From Aegicerativicinus sediminis (GTDB lineage Bacteria > Bacteroidota > Bacteroidia > Flavobacteriales > Flavobacteriaceae), in the NCBI RefSeq assembly GCF_015476115.1, contig NZ_CP064295.1, positions 2,040,001 to 2,104,000 of the forward strand: 64,000 nucleotides of DNA, read 5' to 3'. Positions 8,344 through 17,768 of the stretch are shown here, piece after piece. The position numbers were made by a program, and so were the translations under genes. Position 1 is the stretch's first letter. Every line of letters begins with the position of its first letter. Below the pieces are notes generated by a model. It had not been told where the DNA came from and did not search any database. It saw only the letters and a program-made list of their open reading frames with translations.

Positions 8344-9357
8344 ATGGAAACTACAGTTGAGCCAAAATATACGTTCAAAGATTTTGCCAGCGATCAAGAG
8401 GTCAGATGGTGTCCTGGATGTGACGATTATGTGATTTTACGTGCCATGCAAAAGGCACTCCCAGAAATGGGTGTGAAGAGAGAGGATGTGGTATTTATTT
8501 CAGGAATAGGTTGTTCTTCTCGCTTCCCTTATTATATGAATACATATGGGATGCATTCAATCCACGGAAGGGCCCCTGCAATTGCGACAGGAGTAAAATT
8601 AGCTAATCCCGAATTAAGTGTTTGGGTGATGACGGGTGATGGTGATGCCATGGCAATTGGGGGAAACCATTTCATTCATGTTCTAAGGAGAAATATAGAT
8701 TTAAATATTGTTCTTTTTAATAATGAAATCTATGGTTTAACCAAGGGCCAATTTTCACCAACCTCCTTAGTGGGCCAAAAGACGAAATCGTCTCCATATG
8801 GAAATACCCAACCGCCCTTTAATGCTGGCGAATTGGCTTTAGGTGCGAATGCAAGATTTTTTGCAAGGATTGGTGGAAATGTTCCAAAGGATATAACTCA
8901 AATTTTAATAGAGGCCCATCAGTTTAAAGGAACTTCTCTTTTGGAGGTATTGCAGAACTGTGTCATTTTTAATGATGGATGTTATGCCAACATTACTAAT
9001 AAGGACGACAAAGAAGACAAACAGATTTATTTGGAGCACGGTAAACCAATGATTTTCGGAAAGAATAGAGATAAAGGTTTGGTGTTGAATAAACTCAAAT
9101 TAGAGGTGGTTACTATAGGTGAAAATGGGGTGACTGAGGAGGATATTTTGGTACATGATGCCAAAGAAAAAGATCCCACTTTACACCAGATGTTGGTACG
9201 ATTAGAATATCCTGTTGCAACCGGAGTAATAAGAAGTTATGAGGATGTTACACTTGAAGAACGTGAGGATGCCTTGACGAAAAAGGTAAAAGCCAACTCT
9301 AAATTTAGTGAAACTAGCGATCTATTCTTTTCGGGAGAGGTATACTTTGTTAAATAA
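8344..9357 (+). CDS. korB: 2-oxoglutarate:ferredoxin oxidoreductase, beta (TPP) subunit
   Basis: A 337-residue thiamine-diphosphate subunit. It shows WCPGCDDYVILRA at about residue 22 and GIGCSSRFPYYMNTYG at about 54, which supply ligands to the single [4Fe-4S] cluster. The TPP/Mg motif MTGDGDAMAIGGNH lies near 97-110, followed by NNEIYGLTKGQ. It starts 2 bases after the korA stop, so the two are translated together. The next gene in the same direction is nuoA, 70 bases on, with no terminator seen between them. This places a ferredoxin-reducing enzyme directly in front of complex I. Confidence 0.94.
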   Translation: METTVEPKYTFKDFASDQEVRWCPGCDDYVILRAMQKALPEMGVKREDVVFISGIGCSSRFPYYMNTYGMHSIHGRAPAIATGVKLANPELSVWVMTGDGDAMAIGGNHFIHVLRRNIDLNIVLFNNEIYGLTKGQFSPTSLVGQKTKSSPYGNTQPPFNAGELALGANARFFARIGGNVPKDITQILIEAHQFKGTSLLEVLQNCVIFNDGCYANITNKDDKEDKQIYLEHGKPMIFGKNRDKGLVLNKLKLEVVTIGENGVTEEDILVHDAKEKDPTLHQMLVRLEYPVATGVIRSYEDVTLEEREDALTKKVKANSKFSETSDLFFSGEVYFVK

Positions 9358-9427
9358 TAGATAAGGGTTTTAATTGGATAAAAGTCCATAGTAAATAACT
9401 GATTTTCATTTTAAATAAGACACTACA

Positions 9428-9778
9428 ATGGGGTCTGAAGCGATCATAGTTTTTTTAATAGCGGGAATTGTATTAGTGGCAGGAGCCAATTTTCTTTCCA
9501 ATTTGCTTTCACCAAAATCGGATAACCCACAAAAAAGGGAGCCCTATGAAAGTGGAATGGTAACAAAAGGCCCAACCTGGGTGCAGTTCAAAGTGGGGTA
9601 CTATTTATTTGCCATTCTATTTTTGATTTTTGATGTTGAGGTGGCTTTTTTGGTGCCTTGGGCAGTGGTTTTTAAAGACTTCGGCTTAGTTGGGTTTATA
9701 GAAATTTTCGTGTTCTTATTCATTTTGGGGATGGGTCTATTATATGCATGGAAAAAAGGAGCATTAAAATGGGAATAG
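9428..9778 (+). CDS. nuoA: Complex I subunit A
   Basis: A 116-residue membrane subunit of the quinone-reducing complex I with three predicted helices. The conserved region [30 protein letters not shown] ends in the FDVE motif typical of NuoA/ND3. The final 10 bases overlap nuoB. It opens the eleven-gene cluster; no convincing promoter is seen in the 70-base gap after korB. Confidence 0.96.
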   Translation: MGSEAIIVFLIAGIVLVAGANFLSNLLSPKSDNPQKREPYESGMVTKGPTWVQFKVGYYLFAILFLIFDVEVAFLVPWAVVFKDFGLVGFIEIFVFLFILGMGLLYAWKKGALKWE

Positions 9779-10332
9779 ATAATACACCAAAGGTTCCAAA
9801 GGATTTTCCGGGAAAAGTTATTCCCGCTGGAAATGGCGCTAATGTCATAGTAACTTCATTAGACAAAATTATTAATTGGGGAAGATCCAATTCTCTTTGG
9901 TCCCTTTATTTCGGAACAAGTTGTTGCGCTATAGAAATGATGCAGACTGGTGCTGCGAGGCATGACTACTCAAGATTTGGTTTTGAGGTTGCTCGGCCTT
10001 CCCCTAGACAAGCAGATTTAATAATTATTGCTGGTACCATTGTAAATAAAATGGCACCTGTGTTAAGACGATTATATGATCAAATGGCTGAACCTAAGTA
10101 TGTTATTGCTATGGGTGCTTGTGCTATTTCAGGTGGTCCGTTTTTTTACAATAGTTATTCAGTTGTTAAAGGAGCGGATCATGTAATTCCCGTGGACGTT
10201 TATGTACCTGGGTGTCCACCAAGACCAGAAGCATTGTTGGAAGGCATGTTGATGCTTCAAGATAAAATACGTAAGGAGAATATGAAGCTAAAAACAAATC
10301 CGATTGAAGGATTTGATGAAGGCCTAAAATGA
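9769..10332 (+). CDS. nuoB: Complex I subunit B (N2 cluster)
   Basis: 187 residues from the ATG at 9769. The frame is open to 9748, but the shorter start matches the family and the usual overlap with nuoA. Cysteines C52, C53, C118 and C149 ([26 protein letters not shown]) are the four ligands of cluster N2, the last Fe-S centre before quinone. The protein sits at the junction of the peripheral and membrane arms. All catalytic ligands are present, so electron delivery to quinone should be intact although NuoEFG are missing. Confidence 0.97.
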   Translation: MGIDNTPKVPKDFPGKVIPAGNGANVIVTSLDKIINWGRSNSLWSLYFGTSCCAIEMMQTGAARHDYSRFGFEVARPSPRQADLIIIAGTIVNKMAPVLRRLYDQMAEPKYVIAMGACAISGGPFFYNSYSVVKGADHVIPVDVYVPGCPPRPEALLEGMLMLQDKIRKENMKLKTNPIEGFDEGLK

Positions 10333-10339
10333 TTTTGAA

Positions 10340-10801
10340 ATGACAAACGAAGCGTTACAGAATTTAATCAGTGCATGGAATCTTGATCTAGGTTTCAGTG
10401 AGGAAGGGTCACAGTTTTTAAATGTTTCTGTAAAACCAGAACGGCTTCACTTCTTAATGGAACAATTAAAGATCAATCAAGAAACAAAATTTGATTATCT
10501 GTTTTGTTTAACTGGAGTGGACTGGGGACAAAATTTAGGTGTTGTCTATCATTTGGAGTCTACCATTTTTAGACACCAATTGGTGGTAAAAGTGGAAACA
10601 GATGATAGGGATAATCCAATCATCGATTCTGTTTCTGATTTATGGTCCACGGCTGGATTTCATGAAAGGGAAGTATATGATTTTTTTGGAATCAAATTCA
10701 ATAATCACCCCAACCTAAAACGTCTTTTTTTAACTGAAGAATGGGATGGTTTCCCATTGAGAAAAGATTATGAAGACGATATTAATATGGTCATTAAGTA
10801 A
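10340..10801 (+). CDS. nuoC: Complex I subunit C (30 kDa)
   Basis: A 153-residue peripheral-arm subunit. It carries the 30-kDa subunit signature at its end, WSTAGFHEREVYDFFGIKF-NHP-LKRLFL, followed by EEWDGFPLRKDYE. It is a stand-alone protein rather than a NuoCD fusion. It starts 7 bases after nuoB and is followed 2 bases later by nuoD. Confidence 0.95.
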   Translation: MTNEALQNLISAWNLDLGFSEEGSQFLNVSVKPERLHFLMEQLKINQETKFDYLFCLTGVDWGQNLGVVYHLESTIFRHQLVVKVETDDRDNPIIDSVSDLWSTAGFHEREVYDFFGIKFNNHPNLKRLFLTEEWDGFPLRKDYEDDINMVIK

Positions 10802-10803
10802 TC

Positions 10804-11925
10804 ATGGAAACAGCAGTTGTAAATACCGATTTTAAATCCCAAGAATATTTCATCAATATGGGCCCTCAACACCCTGCAACTCATGGTGTATTGCGTTTGC
10901 TCTTAACTATAGACGGTGAAATTATAAAAAAGGTAGACCCTGATTTGGGCTACATACACCGTTCCATTGAAAAAATGTGTGAGCGTGATAGCTATCAGCA
11001 AATTGTTCATTTAACAGATCGGATGGATTATTTGTCGGCTAACATTAATAATGAGGCGGTGTGTTTGGCGGTGGAAAATGCCTTGGAACTCGAAGTTACG
11101 GACAGAATAAAAGTGATTAGAACCATAGTTGGTGAACTAACTAGAATTTCTTCTCATTGTCTTTGGTGGGGTGTTATGGGAATGGATGTGGGAGCTCTTA
11201 CAACCTATTTTTACGGATTTAGGGACAGGGAAATGATCAATGATATTTTTGAAGAAACCTGTGGGGCAAGATTGACCATGAACTATAATGTTCCTGGAGG
11301 TTTGATGTTCGATATACATCCAAATTTTGTGAAAAGAGTAAAGGAATTTGTCGCTCATTTTAAAACTAAAATTCCTGAATACGATCGCTTGTTAAGTAAT
11401 AATATCATTTTTCAAAAAAGAACAAAGGGTGTAGGTGTTTTAACTAAAGAGGATGCTATTTCTTTTGGGGTATCCGGACCGGTTGGCAGAGCTTCAGGAT
11501 ATTCTTGTGACGTTAGAAAATACCACCCTTACAGTGCCCTTGACAGAGTAACATTTAATGAGGCGTTACGCATAGAAGGTGATACTTATGCTCGTTACCA
11601 AGTACGGATTCAAGAATTATGGGAATCCCTTTCAATTATTGAACAGTTAATTGACAATATTCCGGAAGGCGATTATCGAGTGCCAACCAATGCAGTGATT
11701 AAGCTGCCTAAGGGCGAATACTATCAGAAAGTTGAAACAGCAAGAGGTGAGTTAGGAGTTTATATTATCAGTACGGGCACAAAGAATCCGTACCGTGTAA
11801 AATTCAGATCTCCTGGTTTCTCCAATTTGTCTGTTCTAAATCATATTGCTGTTGGAAGTAAAATAGCAGATTTAGTAGCAATAATGGCAACGTTAGACCT
11901 TGTAATACCTGATATTGATAGATGA
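10804..11925 (+). CDS. nuoD: Complex I subunit D (49 kDa)
   Basis: A 373-residue subunit that forms the quinone site with NuoB. It has the N-terminal NMGPQHPATHGVLRL loop (about residues 18-32), RIGY-like DLGYIHRSIEKMCE, the SSHCLWWGVMGMDVGA region and a C-terminal DIDR end typical of the family. It is a little shorter than many homologues but has the expected motifs. The next gene in order should be nuoE in a 14-subunit enzyme; here it is nuoH, starting one base after the stop. Confidence 0.96.
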   Translation: METAVVNTDFKSQEYFINMGPQHPATHGVLRLLLTIDGEIIKKVDPDLGYIHRSIEKMCERDSYQQIVHLTDRMDYLSANINNEAVCLAVENALELEVTDRIKVIRTIVGELTRISSHCLWWGVMGMDVGALTTYFYGFRDREMINDIFEETCGARLTMNYNVPGGLMFDIHPNFVKRVKEFVAHFKTKIPEYDRLLSNNIIFQKRTKGVGVLTKEDAISFGVSGPVGRASGYSCDVRKYHPYSALDRVTFNEALRIEGDTYARYQVRIQELWESLSIIEQLIDNIPEGDYRVPTNAVIKLPKGEYYQKVETARGELGVYIISTGTKNPYRVKFRSPGFSNLSVLNHIAVGSKIADLVAIMATLDLVIPDIDR

Positions 11926-11926
11926 T

Positions 11927-13000
11927 ATGGACACATTTAAATTAACATGGAATATTACTGAAACTATTCAGGACTGGCTAGTTAGTATAATGTCTGAGAA
12001 TGCTGCCAATATTACGGCTATGGTCTTAGTTGCCATTATTTATTTAACACTTTTTGCAGTTGCAGGATTGTATTTGGTGTTGTTGGAGCGACGTGTAGCG
12101 GCATGGTTTCAACTGCGTCTTGGCCCAAATAGAGTTGGTTTTCAAGGATTGTTGCAAACTATGGCTGATGCTCTTAAGTTGGTGTCTAAAGAATTAACAG
12201 GTACAGTTAAGGCAGATAAATTTCTCTACAATTTGGCTCCATATTTTGTTATTGTTACGTCATTAATGGCCTTGGCTGTATTTCCCTTTACTAAAGGATT
12301 TCAGGCATTCGATATAAATATTGGCGTCTTCTTTCTAATAGCTATATCATCGATCGGTGTCATTGGGATTTTACTAGGTGGGTGGAGTAGTAATAACAAA
12401 TTTGCCCTAATCGGTGCCATGAGAAGTGGTGTGCAGACCATTAGTTACGAATTATCTATAGGATTATCTCTATTGACAATGGTGCTTATGACAGGAACAC
12501 TTCAGTTATCTGAAATAGTTGAAGTTCAAAAAAGTGGATGGTTGATTGTGCAAGGACATATCCCCGCGATTATTGCTTTTATGGTTTATATGATTGCTGG
12601 AACCGCTGAGACCAACAGGGCACCTTTCGATATGGTAGAGGCAGAATCTGAATTAGGCGCTGGCTTCCATACCGAATATTCTGGGATGAAGTTTGCCTAT
12701 TTCTTTTTGGCTGAATTTATCAATATGTTCATAATAGCGTGTATAGCTACAACCGTCTTTTTTGGTGCCTGGCTTTCTCCATTTGGTATAACCGAATCAA
12801 TTCCATGGCTAGGAGTGTTTTGGTTCTTGTTGAAGGCTTTTGTTTTGGTGTTTTTAATGATGTGGTTTAGGTGGACATTCCCAAGGCTAAGAATCGATCA
12901 GCTTTTAACATTGGAATGGAAATATTTGCTTCCAATTAATCTTGTGAACATAATGATCATGGCATTTTTAGTCTGGCAAAATTTAATTATCAAGTTTTAG
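11927..13000 (+). CDS. nuoH: Complex I subunit H
   Basis: A 357-residue membrane subunit with about eight helices that contacts the quinone cavity. Motifs include ERRVAAWFQLRLGPNRVG, and GTAETNRAPFDMVEAESELGAGFHTEYSG, the conserved loop near the quinone tunnel. A TTG at 11915 gives a slightly longer frame that overlaps nuoD; the ATG at 11927, one base after the nuoD stop, is preferred. The direct nuoD-nuoH junction shows that nuoEFG were lost or never present in this cluster. Confidence 0.96.
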   Translation: MDTFKLTWNITETIQDWLVSIMSENAANITAMVLVAIIYLTLFAVAGLYLVLLERRVAAWFQLRLGPNRVGFQGLLQTMADALKLVSKELTGTVKADKFLYNLAPYFVIVTSLMALAVFPFTKGFQAFDINIGVFFLIAISSIGVIGILLGGWSSNNKFALIGAMRSGVQTISYELSIGLSLLTMVLMTGTLQLSEIVEVQKSGWLIVQGHIPAIIAFMVYMIAGTAETNRAPFDMVEAESELGAGFHTEYSGMKFAYFFLAEFINMFIIACIATTVFFGAWLSPFGITESIPWLGVFWFLLKAFVLVFLMMWFRWTFPRLRIDQLLTLEWKYLLPINLVNIMIMAFLVWQNLIIKF

Positions 13001-13003
13001 GTT

Positions 13004-13480
13004 ATGGGCTATTTTTCAAACATATATAAAGGAATTAAATCATTGCTTACAGGTATGGGTGTTACAGGTAAGTACTTCTTGAATTCAAGAAAAGGAGCCA
13101 TTACCCAGCAATATCCAGATAACCTCGACACCCTTAAAATGTTCGACAGGTTTAGGGGAGAGGTAATCATGCCACATGATGAAAATAATGAACATGCTTG
13201 TACAGGTTGTCAAAAATGTGAAATCGCATGCCCGAACGGAACCATTGAAATTATTTGGGATAGGGGTATTGATGAGGCAACTGGTAAAAAGAAAAAGAAA
13301 ATTGATCAGTTTGTGTACCATTTGAGTATGTGTACAATGTGTGGTCTTTGCATAGATGCGTGTCCTACCCAGGCTATTGTGTGGGGTCAGAATTTTGAAA
13401 ATTCTGTATACGATAGAACACAACTTACTAGAGTTCTAAATAAACCTGGTTCTAAAGTTAGAGCGGGTGTTGAAGATTAA
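13004..13480 (+). CDS. nuoI: Complex I subunit I (2[4Fe-4S])
   Basis: A 158-residue ferredoxin-like subunit with two complete [4Fe-4S] motifs: C66-C69-C72-C76P and C110-C113-C116-C120P (clusters N6a and N6b). In complexes without NuoEFG this subunit is the most likely entry point for electrons from soluble ferredoxin. Between the motifs is a basic stretch (GKKKKKID, about residues 94-101) that could bind an acidic ferredoxin; this last point is inference. Confidence 0.96.
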   Translation: MGYFSNIYKGIKSLLTGMGVTGKYFLNSRKGAITQQYPDNLDTLKMFDRFRGEVIMPHDENNEHACTGCQKCEIACPNGTIEIIWDRGIDEATGKKKKKIDQFVYHLSMCTMCGLCIDACPTQAIVWGQNFENSVYDRTQLTRVLNKPGSKVRAGVED

Positions 13481-13485
13481 GAAAG

Positions 13486-14010
13486 ATGGAAAGAATTATA
13501 TTTTACATTTTAGCTTTCGTAATAATTGCCTTTGCAATTGCCTCTGTAAATAGCCGAAAAATGCTTCGCTCGGTAATTTATTTGCTGTTTGTTCTTTGTG
13601 GTATAGCAGGGGTCTATTTTTTAATCGATTATAATTTTTTGGCAGCAATACAACTAACTGTCTATGCTGGTGGTATCATTGTGCTAATAATATTCTCGGT
13701 ATTGTTGGTGCATCATATTGAAATGGAACTTGAGATGGCTAATCCTTTAAAGAAAATTTTTACGGCCTTATTAAGCTTGGCTGGTCTAGCTGTTTTTTTA
13801 TTCACGATTTACCATTATGAATTTAATGTGGTTGAAAATAATATAACCACAACTACTTCAGATATTGGAAGTAAGCTCTTGAGTTATGAGGCAGGTGGTT
13901 TTATACTCCCGTTTGAAGTGATAAGTGTGTTGTTGTTGGTGGCGATGATAGGAGCAATTGTTATTGCTAAAGGAAGAAAATTGTCGGATGAAAATGAGGA
14001 GAAACTATGA
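13486..14010 (+). CDS. nuoJ: Complex I subunit J
   Basis: A 174-residue membrane subunit (ND6 type) with five predicted helices, including the conserved AAIQLTVYAGGIIVLIIFSVLL helix that carries the pi-bulge in this family. The stop overlaps the nuoK start in an ATGA arrangement, so the two are translationally coupled. Confidence 0.95.
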   Translation: MERIIFYILAFVIIAFAIASVNSRKMLRSVIYLLFVLCGIAGVYFLIDYNFLAAIQLTVYAGGIIVLIIFSVLLVHHIEMELEMANPLKKIFTALLSLAGLAVFLFTIYHYEFNVVENNITTTTSDIGSKLLSYEAGGFILPFEVISVLLLVAMIGAIVIAKGRKLSDENEEKL

Positions 14011-14324
14011 TAGCAGGTATTAGCATTTATGAGATTTTAACTGTAACCTCCATATTGTTTTTCATTGGGGTTTACGGATTTATTACACGAAAGAATTTAA
14101 TCTCAATTCTCATTTCAGTGGAATTGATTCTTAATGCTTCGGTGGTAAATTTTGTGGTTATAAACAAGTATTTATACCCCGATATGCTAGAAGGAGTGGT
14201 GTTCTCCATTTTTATCATTGCAGTTGCAGCAGCGGAAACCGCCTTGGCCGTTTCCATTATAATAAATCTTTACAGGCAAATAAGTTCCGTAGAGGTTAAG
14301 GACACAGAAATAATGAAATATTAA
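14007..14324 (+). CDS. nuoK: Complex I subunit K
   Basis: A 105-residue, three-helix ND4L-type subunit. The two buried glutamates of the E-channel are visible in ISVELILNASVVN and in AAAETALAVSIII. Length and motifs are typical. Confidence 0.95.
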   Translation: MIAGISIYEILTVTSILFFIGVYGFITRKNLISILISVELILNASVVNFVVINKYLYPDMLEGVVFSIFIIAVAAAETALAVSIIINLYRQISSVEVKDTEIMKY

Positions 14325-14334
14325 AAGGTGAGCT

Positions 14335-16254
14335 ATGGATATAAGTTACACTTTATGGATTCCTTTAGTACCCCTAGCGGTATTTCTATTGTTAGGAATA
14401 TTTAACCAAAAAATTAAGCCTTTAGTTTCTGGTTATATCGGAGTTTTAGGTTTAGTTATTTCTGCAATTTTATCGCTTTATACAGCCTATCAATACTTTT
14501 TTGTTCATGGAAAGGTAGATGGTGTTTTCCAAACCTTTGTAAGCAAATCAGTTTGGATGAAATTCACCGATACTCTACAAATTGATATGGGAGTTCTTAT
14601 AGATCCTATTTCGGTAATGATGCTTGTCGTGGTTTCTATTGTATCACTTATGGTTCATATCTATAGTAGAGGATATATGAAGGGTGACCCCGGTTACACT
14701 CGATTTTTTGCATACCTATCACTGTTCACTTTCTCCATGTTTGGTTTGGTGCTGGCGACCAACCTATTTCAGATTTATATTTTTTGGGAGTTGGTGGGTG
14801 TTTCCTCATTTTTATTAATAGGCTATTACTATACCAAACCATCAGCTGTTTCTGCGGCGAAAAAAGCCTTTATTGTAACTCGATTTGCAGATCTCGGATT
14901 TTTAATCGGGATTTTGGTGATGGGATATTTCACGGGAACCTTTGATTTTGAAACTTTAAATAATCCTGAAGGCAATGTCATTCTTAATTGGGCGTCTACT
15001 TCCTTTATGGGGCTTTCAGTGATCACTTGGGCTTTATTGTTAATTTTTATTGGTGGTGCTGGTAAATCAGCTATGTTTCCATTACACATTTGGTTGCCAG
15101 ATGCGATGGAGGGCCCAACCCCGGTATCCGCGTTAATACATGCTGCAACTATGGTAGTGGCCGGTGTTTATTTGGTAGCCCGTTTATTCCCCATGTATTA
15201 TTTCGTGGAGGATGGTTATGCTTTGAATGTGGTAGCCTTTGTTGGTGCCTTTTCTGCCCTTTTTGCCGCAATTATTGCCATTACCCAAACCGATATAAAA
15301 AGAGTGCTCGCCTTTTCTACCATGTCTCAAATTGGTTATATGATGTTGGCACTGGGCGTTTCAGGTTACGACGGTCATGATGGAGTTGGTTATATGGCTT
15401 CTATGTTTCATTTGTTTACCCATGCTATGTTTAAGGCATTACTGTTTTTAGGGGCTGGTTCTGTTATTCATGCAGTGCATAGCAATTTCTTAAAGGATAT
15501 GGGTGGATTAAGAAGGTATATGCCAATTACCAATATTACCTTCCTTATTGCCACATTGGCGATTGCAGGTGTTCCCCCGCTAGCCGGATTTTGGAGTAAA
15601 GATGAAATTTTGGTAGCGGCTTATGAGCACAACAAACTAATTTACATTGTAGGCGTCTTTGTTGCTGCATTGACTGCATTTTATATGTTCAGAATTTACT
15701 TTGGGATTTTCTGGGGCAAGGACAAAACCTACGACCATAAACCACATGAATCCCCACTTTCTATGACCGGGCCTTTAGTGTTCTTGGCCATCATGAGTAT
15801 AGTGGCAGGGTTTATACCGTTCAGCGAGTTTATTTCGCCCGACAAAGTCGGCTTTGAGGCGCATTTAAATTATCCCTTAGCAATTATTGCAACAATCGCG
15901 GGATTGCTGGGGATTATTTTGGCTTGGATTTTCTATAAAAAGGATAATACCCTAGCAGATAAATTTGCGAATGCGTTTGGTTCGTTCTATAAATGGACGT
16001 ATAACAAGTTTTACATCGATGAGGTTTATCTTTTTGTAACTAAGAAAATCATCTTTAATGGTATTTCCAAGCCATTTGCTTGGTTCGATCGCCATGTTGT
16101 AGATGGAACTATGAATTTAATTGGTAATTCAACGGTATTAACTTCAATGAAAATTAAAGGTTTGCAATCTGGAAAGGTGCAAGATTATGCCTTTGCATTT
16201 GTAATGGGTGCGGTTGTTATTGCCTTGGTCTTTATATATGTATGGACAATCTAA
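14335..16254 (+). CDS. nuoL: Complex I subunit L, proton-pumping antiporter-like
   Basis: A 639-residue Mrp-antiporter-like subunit with about 16 helices and the C-terminal lateral helix and extension. The motifs FWELVGVSSFLLIGYYYT, AGKSAMFPLHIWLPDAMEGPTPVSALIHAATMV and the FSTMSQIGYMMLALG helix contain the glutamate, lysines and histidines of the proton channel. Length is normal, so the pumping module appears complete. Confidence 0.96.
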   Translation: MDISYTLWIPLVPLAVFLLLGIFNQKIKPLVSGYIGVLGLVISAILSLYTAYQYFFVHGKVDGVFQTFVSKSVWMKFTDTLQIDMGVLIDPISVMMLVVVSIVSLMVHIYSRGYMKGDPGYTRFFAYLSLFTFSMFGLVLATNLFQIYIFWELVGVSSFLLIGYYYTKPSAVSAAKKAFIVTRFADLGFLIGILVMGYFTGTFDFETLNNPEGNVILNWASTSFMGLSVITWALLLIFIGGAGKSAMFPLHIWLPDAMEGPTPVSALIHAATMVVAGVYLVARLFPMYYFVEDGYALNVVAFVGAFSALFAAIIAITQTDIKRVLAFSTMSQIGYMMLALGVSGYDGHDGVGYMASMFHLFTHAMFKALLFLGAGSVIHAVHSNFLKDMGGLRRYMPITNITFLIATLAIAGVPPLAGFWSKDEILVAAYEHNKLIYIVGVFVAALTAFYMFRIYFGIFWGKDKTYDHKPHESPLSMTGPLVFLAIMSIVAGFIPFSEFISPDKVGFEAHLNYPLAIIATIAGLLGIILAWIFYKKDNTLADKFANAFGSFYKWTYNKFYIDEVYLFVTKKIIFNGISKPFAWFDRHVVDGTMNLIGNSTVLTSMKIKGLQSGKVQDYAFAFVMGAVVIALVFIYVWTI

Positions 16255-16260
16255 TTTGAT

Positions 16261-17751
16261 ATGGATATTCTAACACTTTTCATCATTGTCCCGATACTAA
16301 CGGTTATAGTATTAGTTTTTTCAAAAGGTTTGAAAAAGGCAACAATTGTGGCAATGCTCGGCAGTTTGGTTCAATTGGGAATGGCAGTAAATTTGGTATT
16401 TGCCTACTTTAAGGAACGGGAGGTCAATCAAGATATTATGGTTTTCACTAAAGATCTTGTTTGGTTTAAAAGTTTCAATATTCATTATAATATTGGTGTT
16501 GATGGAATTTCGGTAGCCTTAATATTACTCACCGCAATTGTTGTTTTAGCCGGAGTATTTATTTCATGGAAAATGCAGGATTTGCCTAAAGAATTTTTCA
16601 TTTCGTTGATTGTTCTTTCTCTGGGAGTTTATGGCGTTTTTATTTCCGTTGATTTGTTTACGCTATTTGTGTTCTTTGAAATTGCGGTAATTCCAATGTA
16701 TCTTTTGATAGGTATTTGGGGGTCAGGCCCTAGGGAATATTCGGCAATGAAGTTAACCCTAATGTTAATGGGGGCTTCAGCGATTTTATTGGTGGGAATT
16801 TTGGGTATTTATTTCAATTCAAATGCAGATGGAGGCCCATTAACATTCAATATATTAGATATTGCCCAAGTTCAAATTCCATTAGCTGCTCAAAAATTAT
16901 TTTTTCCACTGGTGTTTATTGGATTCGCCGTTATTAGTGCTTTGTTTCCATTTCATACATGGTCGCCAGATGGTCATGCCTCGGCGCCAACAGCGGTTTC
17001 AATGCTGCATGCTGGTGTATTGATGAAATTGGGAGGTTATGGTGTGTTTCGAATAGCCATGTTTCTTCTGCCTGAGGGTGCATTGCATTGGTCCTGGTTC
17101 TTTATCATTCTTGCGGCTATAGGTGTTGTCTATGGTGCTTTCGCAGCCATTAGGCAAACCGATTTAAAATACATCAATGCTTATGCGTCAGTAAGCCATT
17201 TAGGTTTGGTGCTTTTTGCATTGTTAACATTGAATAAAATTGCATGGAATGGTGCCATTATCCAATCGCTTTCACATGGATTGCTTACTGCTCTATTCTT
17301 TGCGTTAATTGGAATGATTTACGGAAGGACACATACTCGAGATGTTACCAAACTAGGAGGTATGATGAAATTATTACCCTTCATAGGAGCCATTTATGTA
17401 ATAACTGGTTTAGCCTATTTAGGATTGCCAGGATTTAGTGGGTTTGTTGCTGAGATGAACATTTTTGTTGGGGCCTTTCAACAGAATTCCGACCCGTTTA
17501 ATAGAATTCTTACCATTCTAGTAGTTTCATCTATAGTAGTAACAGCAGTTTATATTCTTAGGTTGGTAGGGAAAATAATGATGGGTCCCTTGGAAACTAA
17601 TGGGGAGGATAATTTACCAATTGTAACTTGGTACGAGAAAACAGGAATTTTATTGTTAATGCTGCCTGTTATTGGTATAGGTGTAGCGCCATATTGGTTA
17701 AGTGAAATGATCATGAAAAGTTTAGAGCCTTTCATTCAAGGAGTGTTATAA
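16261..17751 (+). CDS. nuoM: Complex I subunit M, proton-pumping antiporter-like
   Basis: A 496-residue ND4-type antiporter-like subunit with about 14 helices. The channel motifs FFEIAVIPMYLLIGIWG and FHTWSPDGHASAPTAVSMLHAGVLMKLGGYG are clear, as is the YASVSHLG helix. It follows nuoL by 6 bases. Confidence 0.96.
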   Translation: MDILTLFIIVPILTVIVLVFSKGLKKATIVAMLGSLVQLGMAVNLVFAYFKEREVNQDIMVFTKDLVWFKSFNIHYNIGVDGISVALILLTAIVVLAGVFISWKMQDLPKEFFISLIVLSLGVYGVFISVDLFTLFVFFEIAVIPMYLLIGIWGSGPREYSAMKLTLMLMGASAILLVGILGIYFNSNADGGPLTFNILDIAQVQIPLAAQKLFFPLVFIGFAVISALFPFHTWSPDGHASAPTAVSMLHAGVLMKLGGYGVFRIAMFLLPEGALHWSWFFIILAAIGVVYGAFAAIRQTDLKYINAYASVSHLGLVLFALLTLNKIAWNGAIIQSLSHGLLTALFFALIGMIYGRTHTRDVTKLGGMMKLLPFIGAIYVITGLAYLGLPGFSGFVAEMNIFVGAFQQNSDPFNRILTILVVSSIVVTAVYILRLVGKIMMGPLETNGEDNLPIVTWYEKTGILLLMLPVIGIGVAPYWLSEMIMKSLEPFIQGVL

Positions 17752-17768
17752 TTTTAAATGAACAGCAA

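Noticed and set aside
9375-9388. TGGAT-AAAA-GTCCA, an imperfect palindrome before nuoA that resembles the CRP/FNR-like sites
   Set aside because: The half-sites differ from ATGAT at two positions or more and from each other at one; there is no clear promoter beside it. Not counted as a member of the set.
11926-11926. Loss of nuoEFG by an assembly gap or frameshift
   Set aside because: nuoD and nuoH are both complete and only one base apart, with no remnants of other genes; a mis-join would hardly leave such a clean junction.
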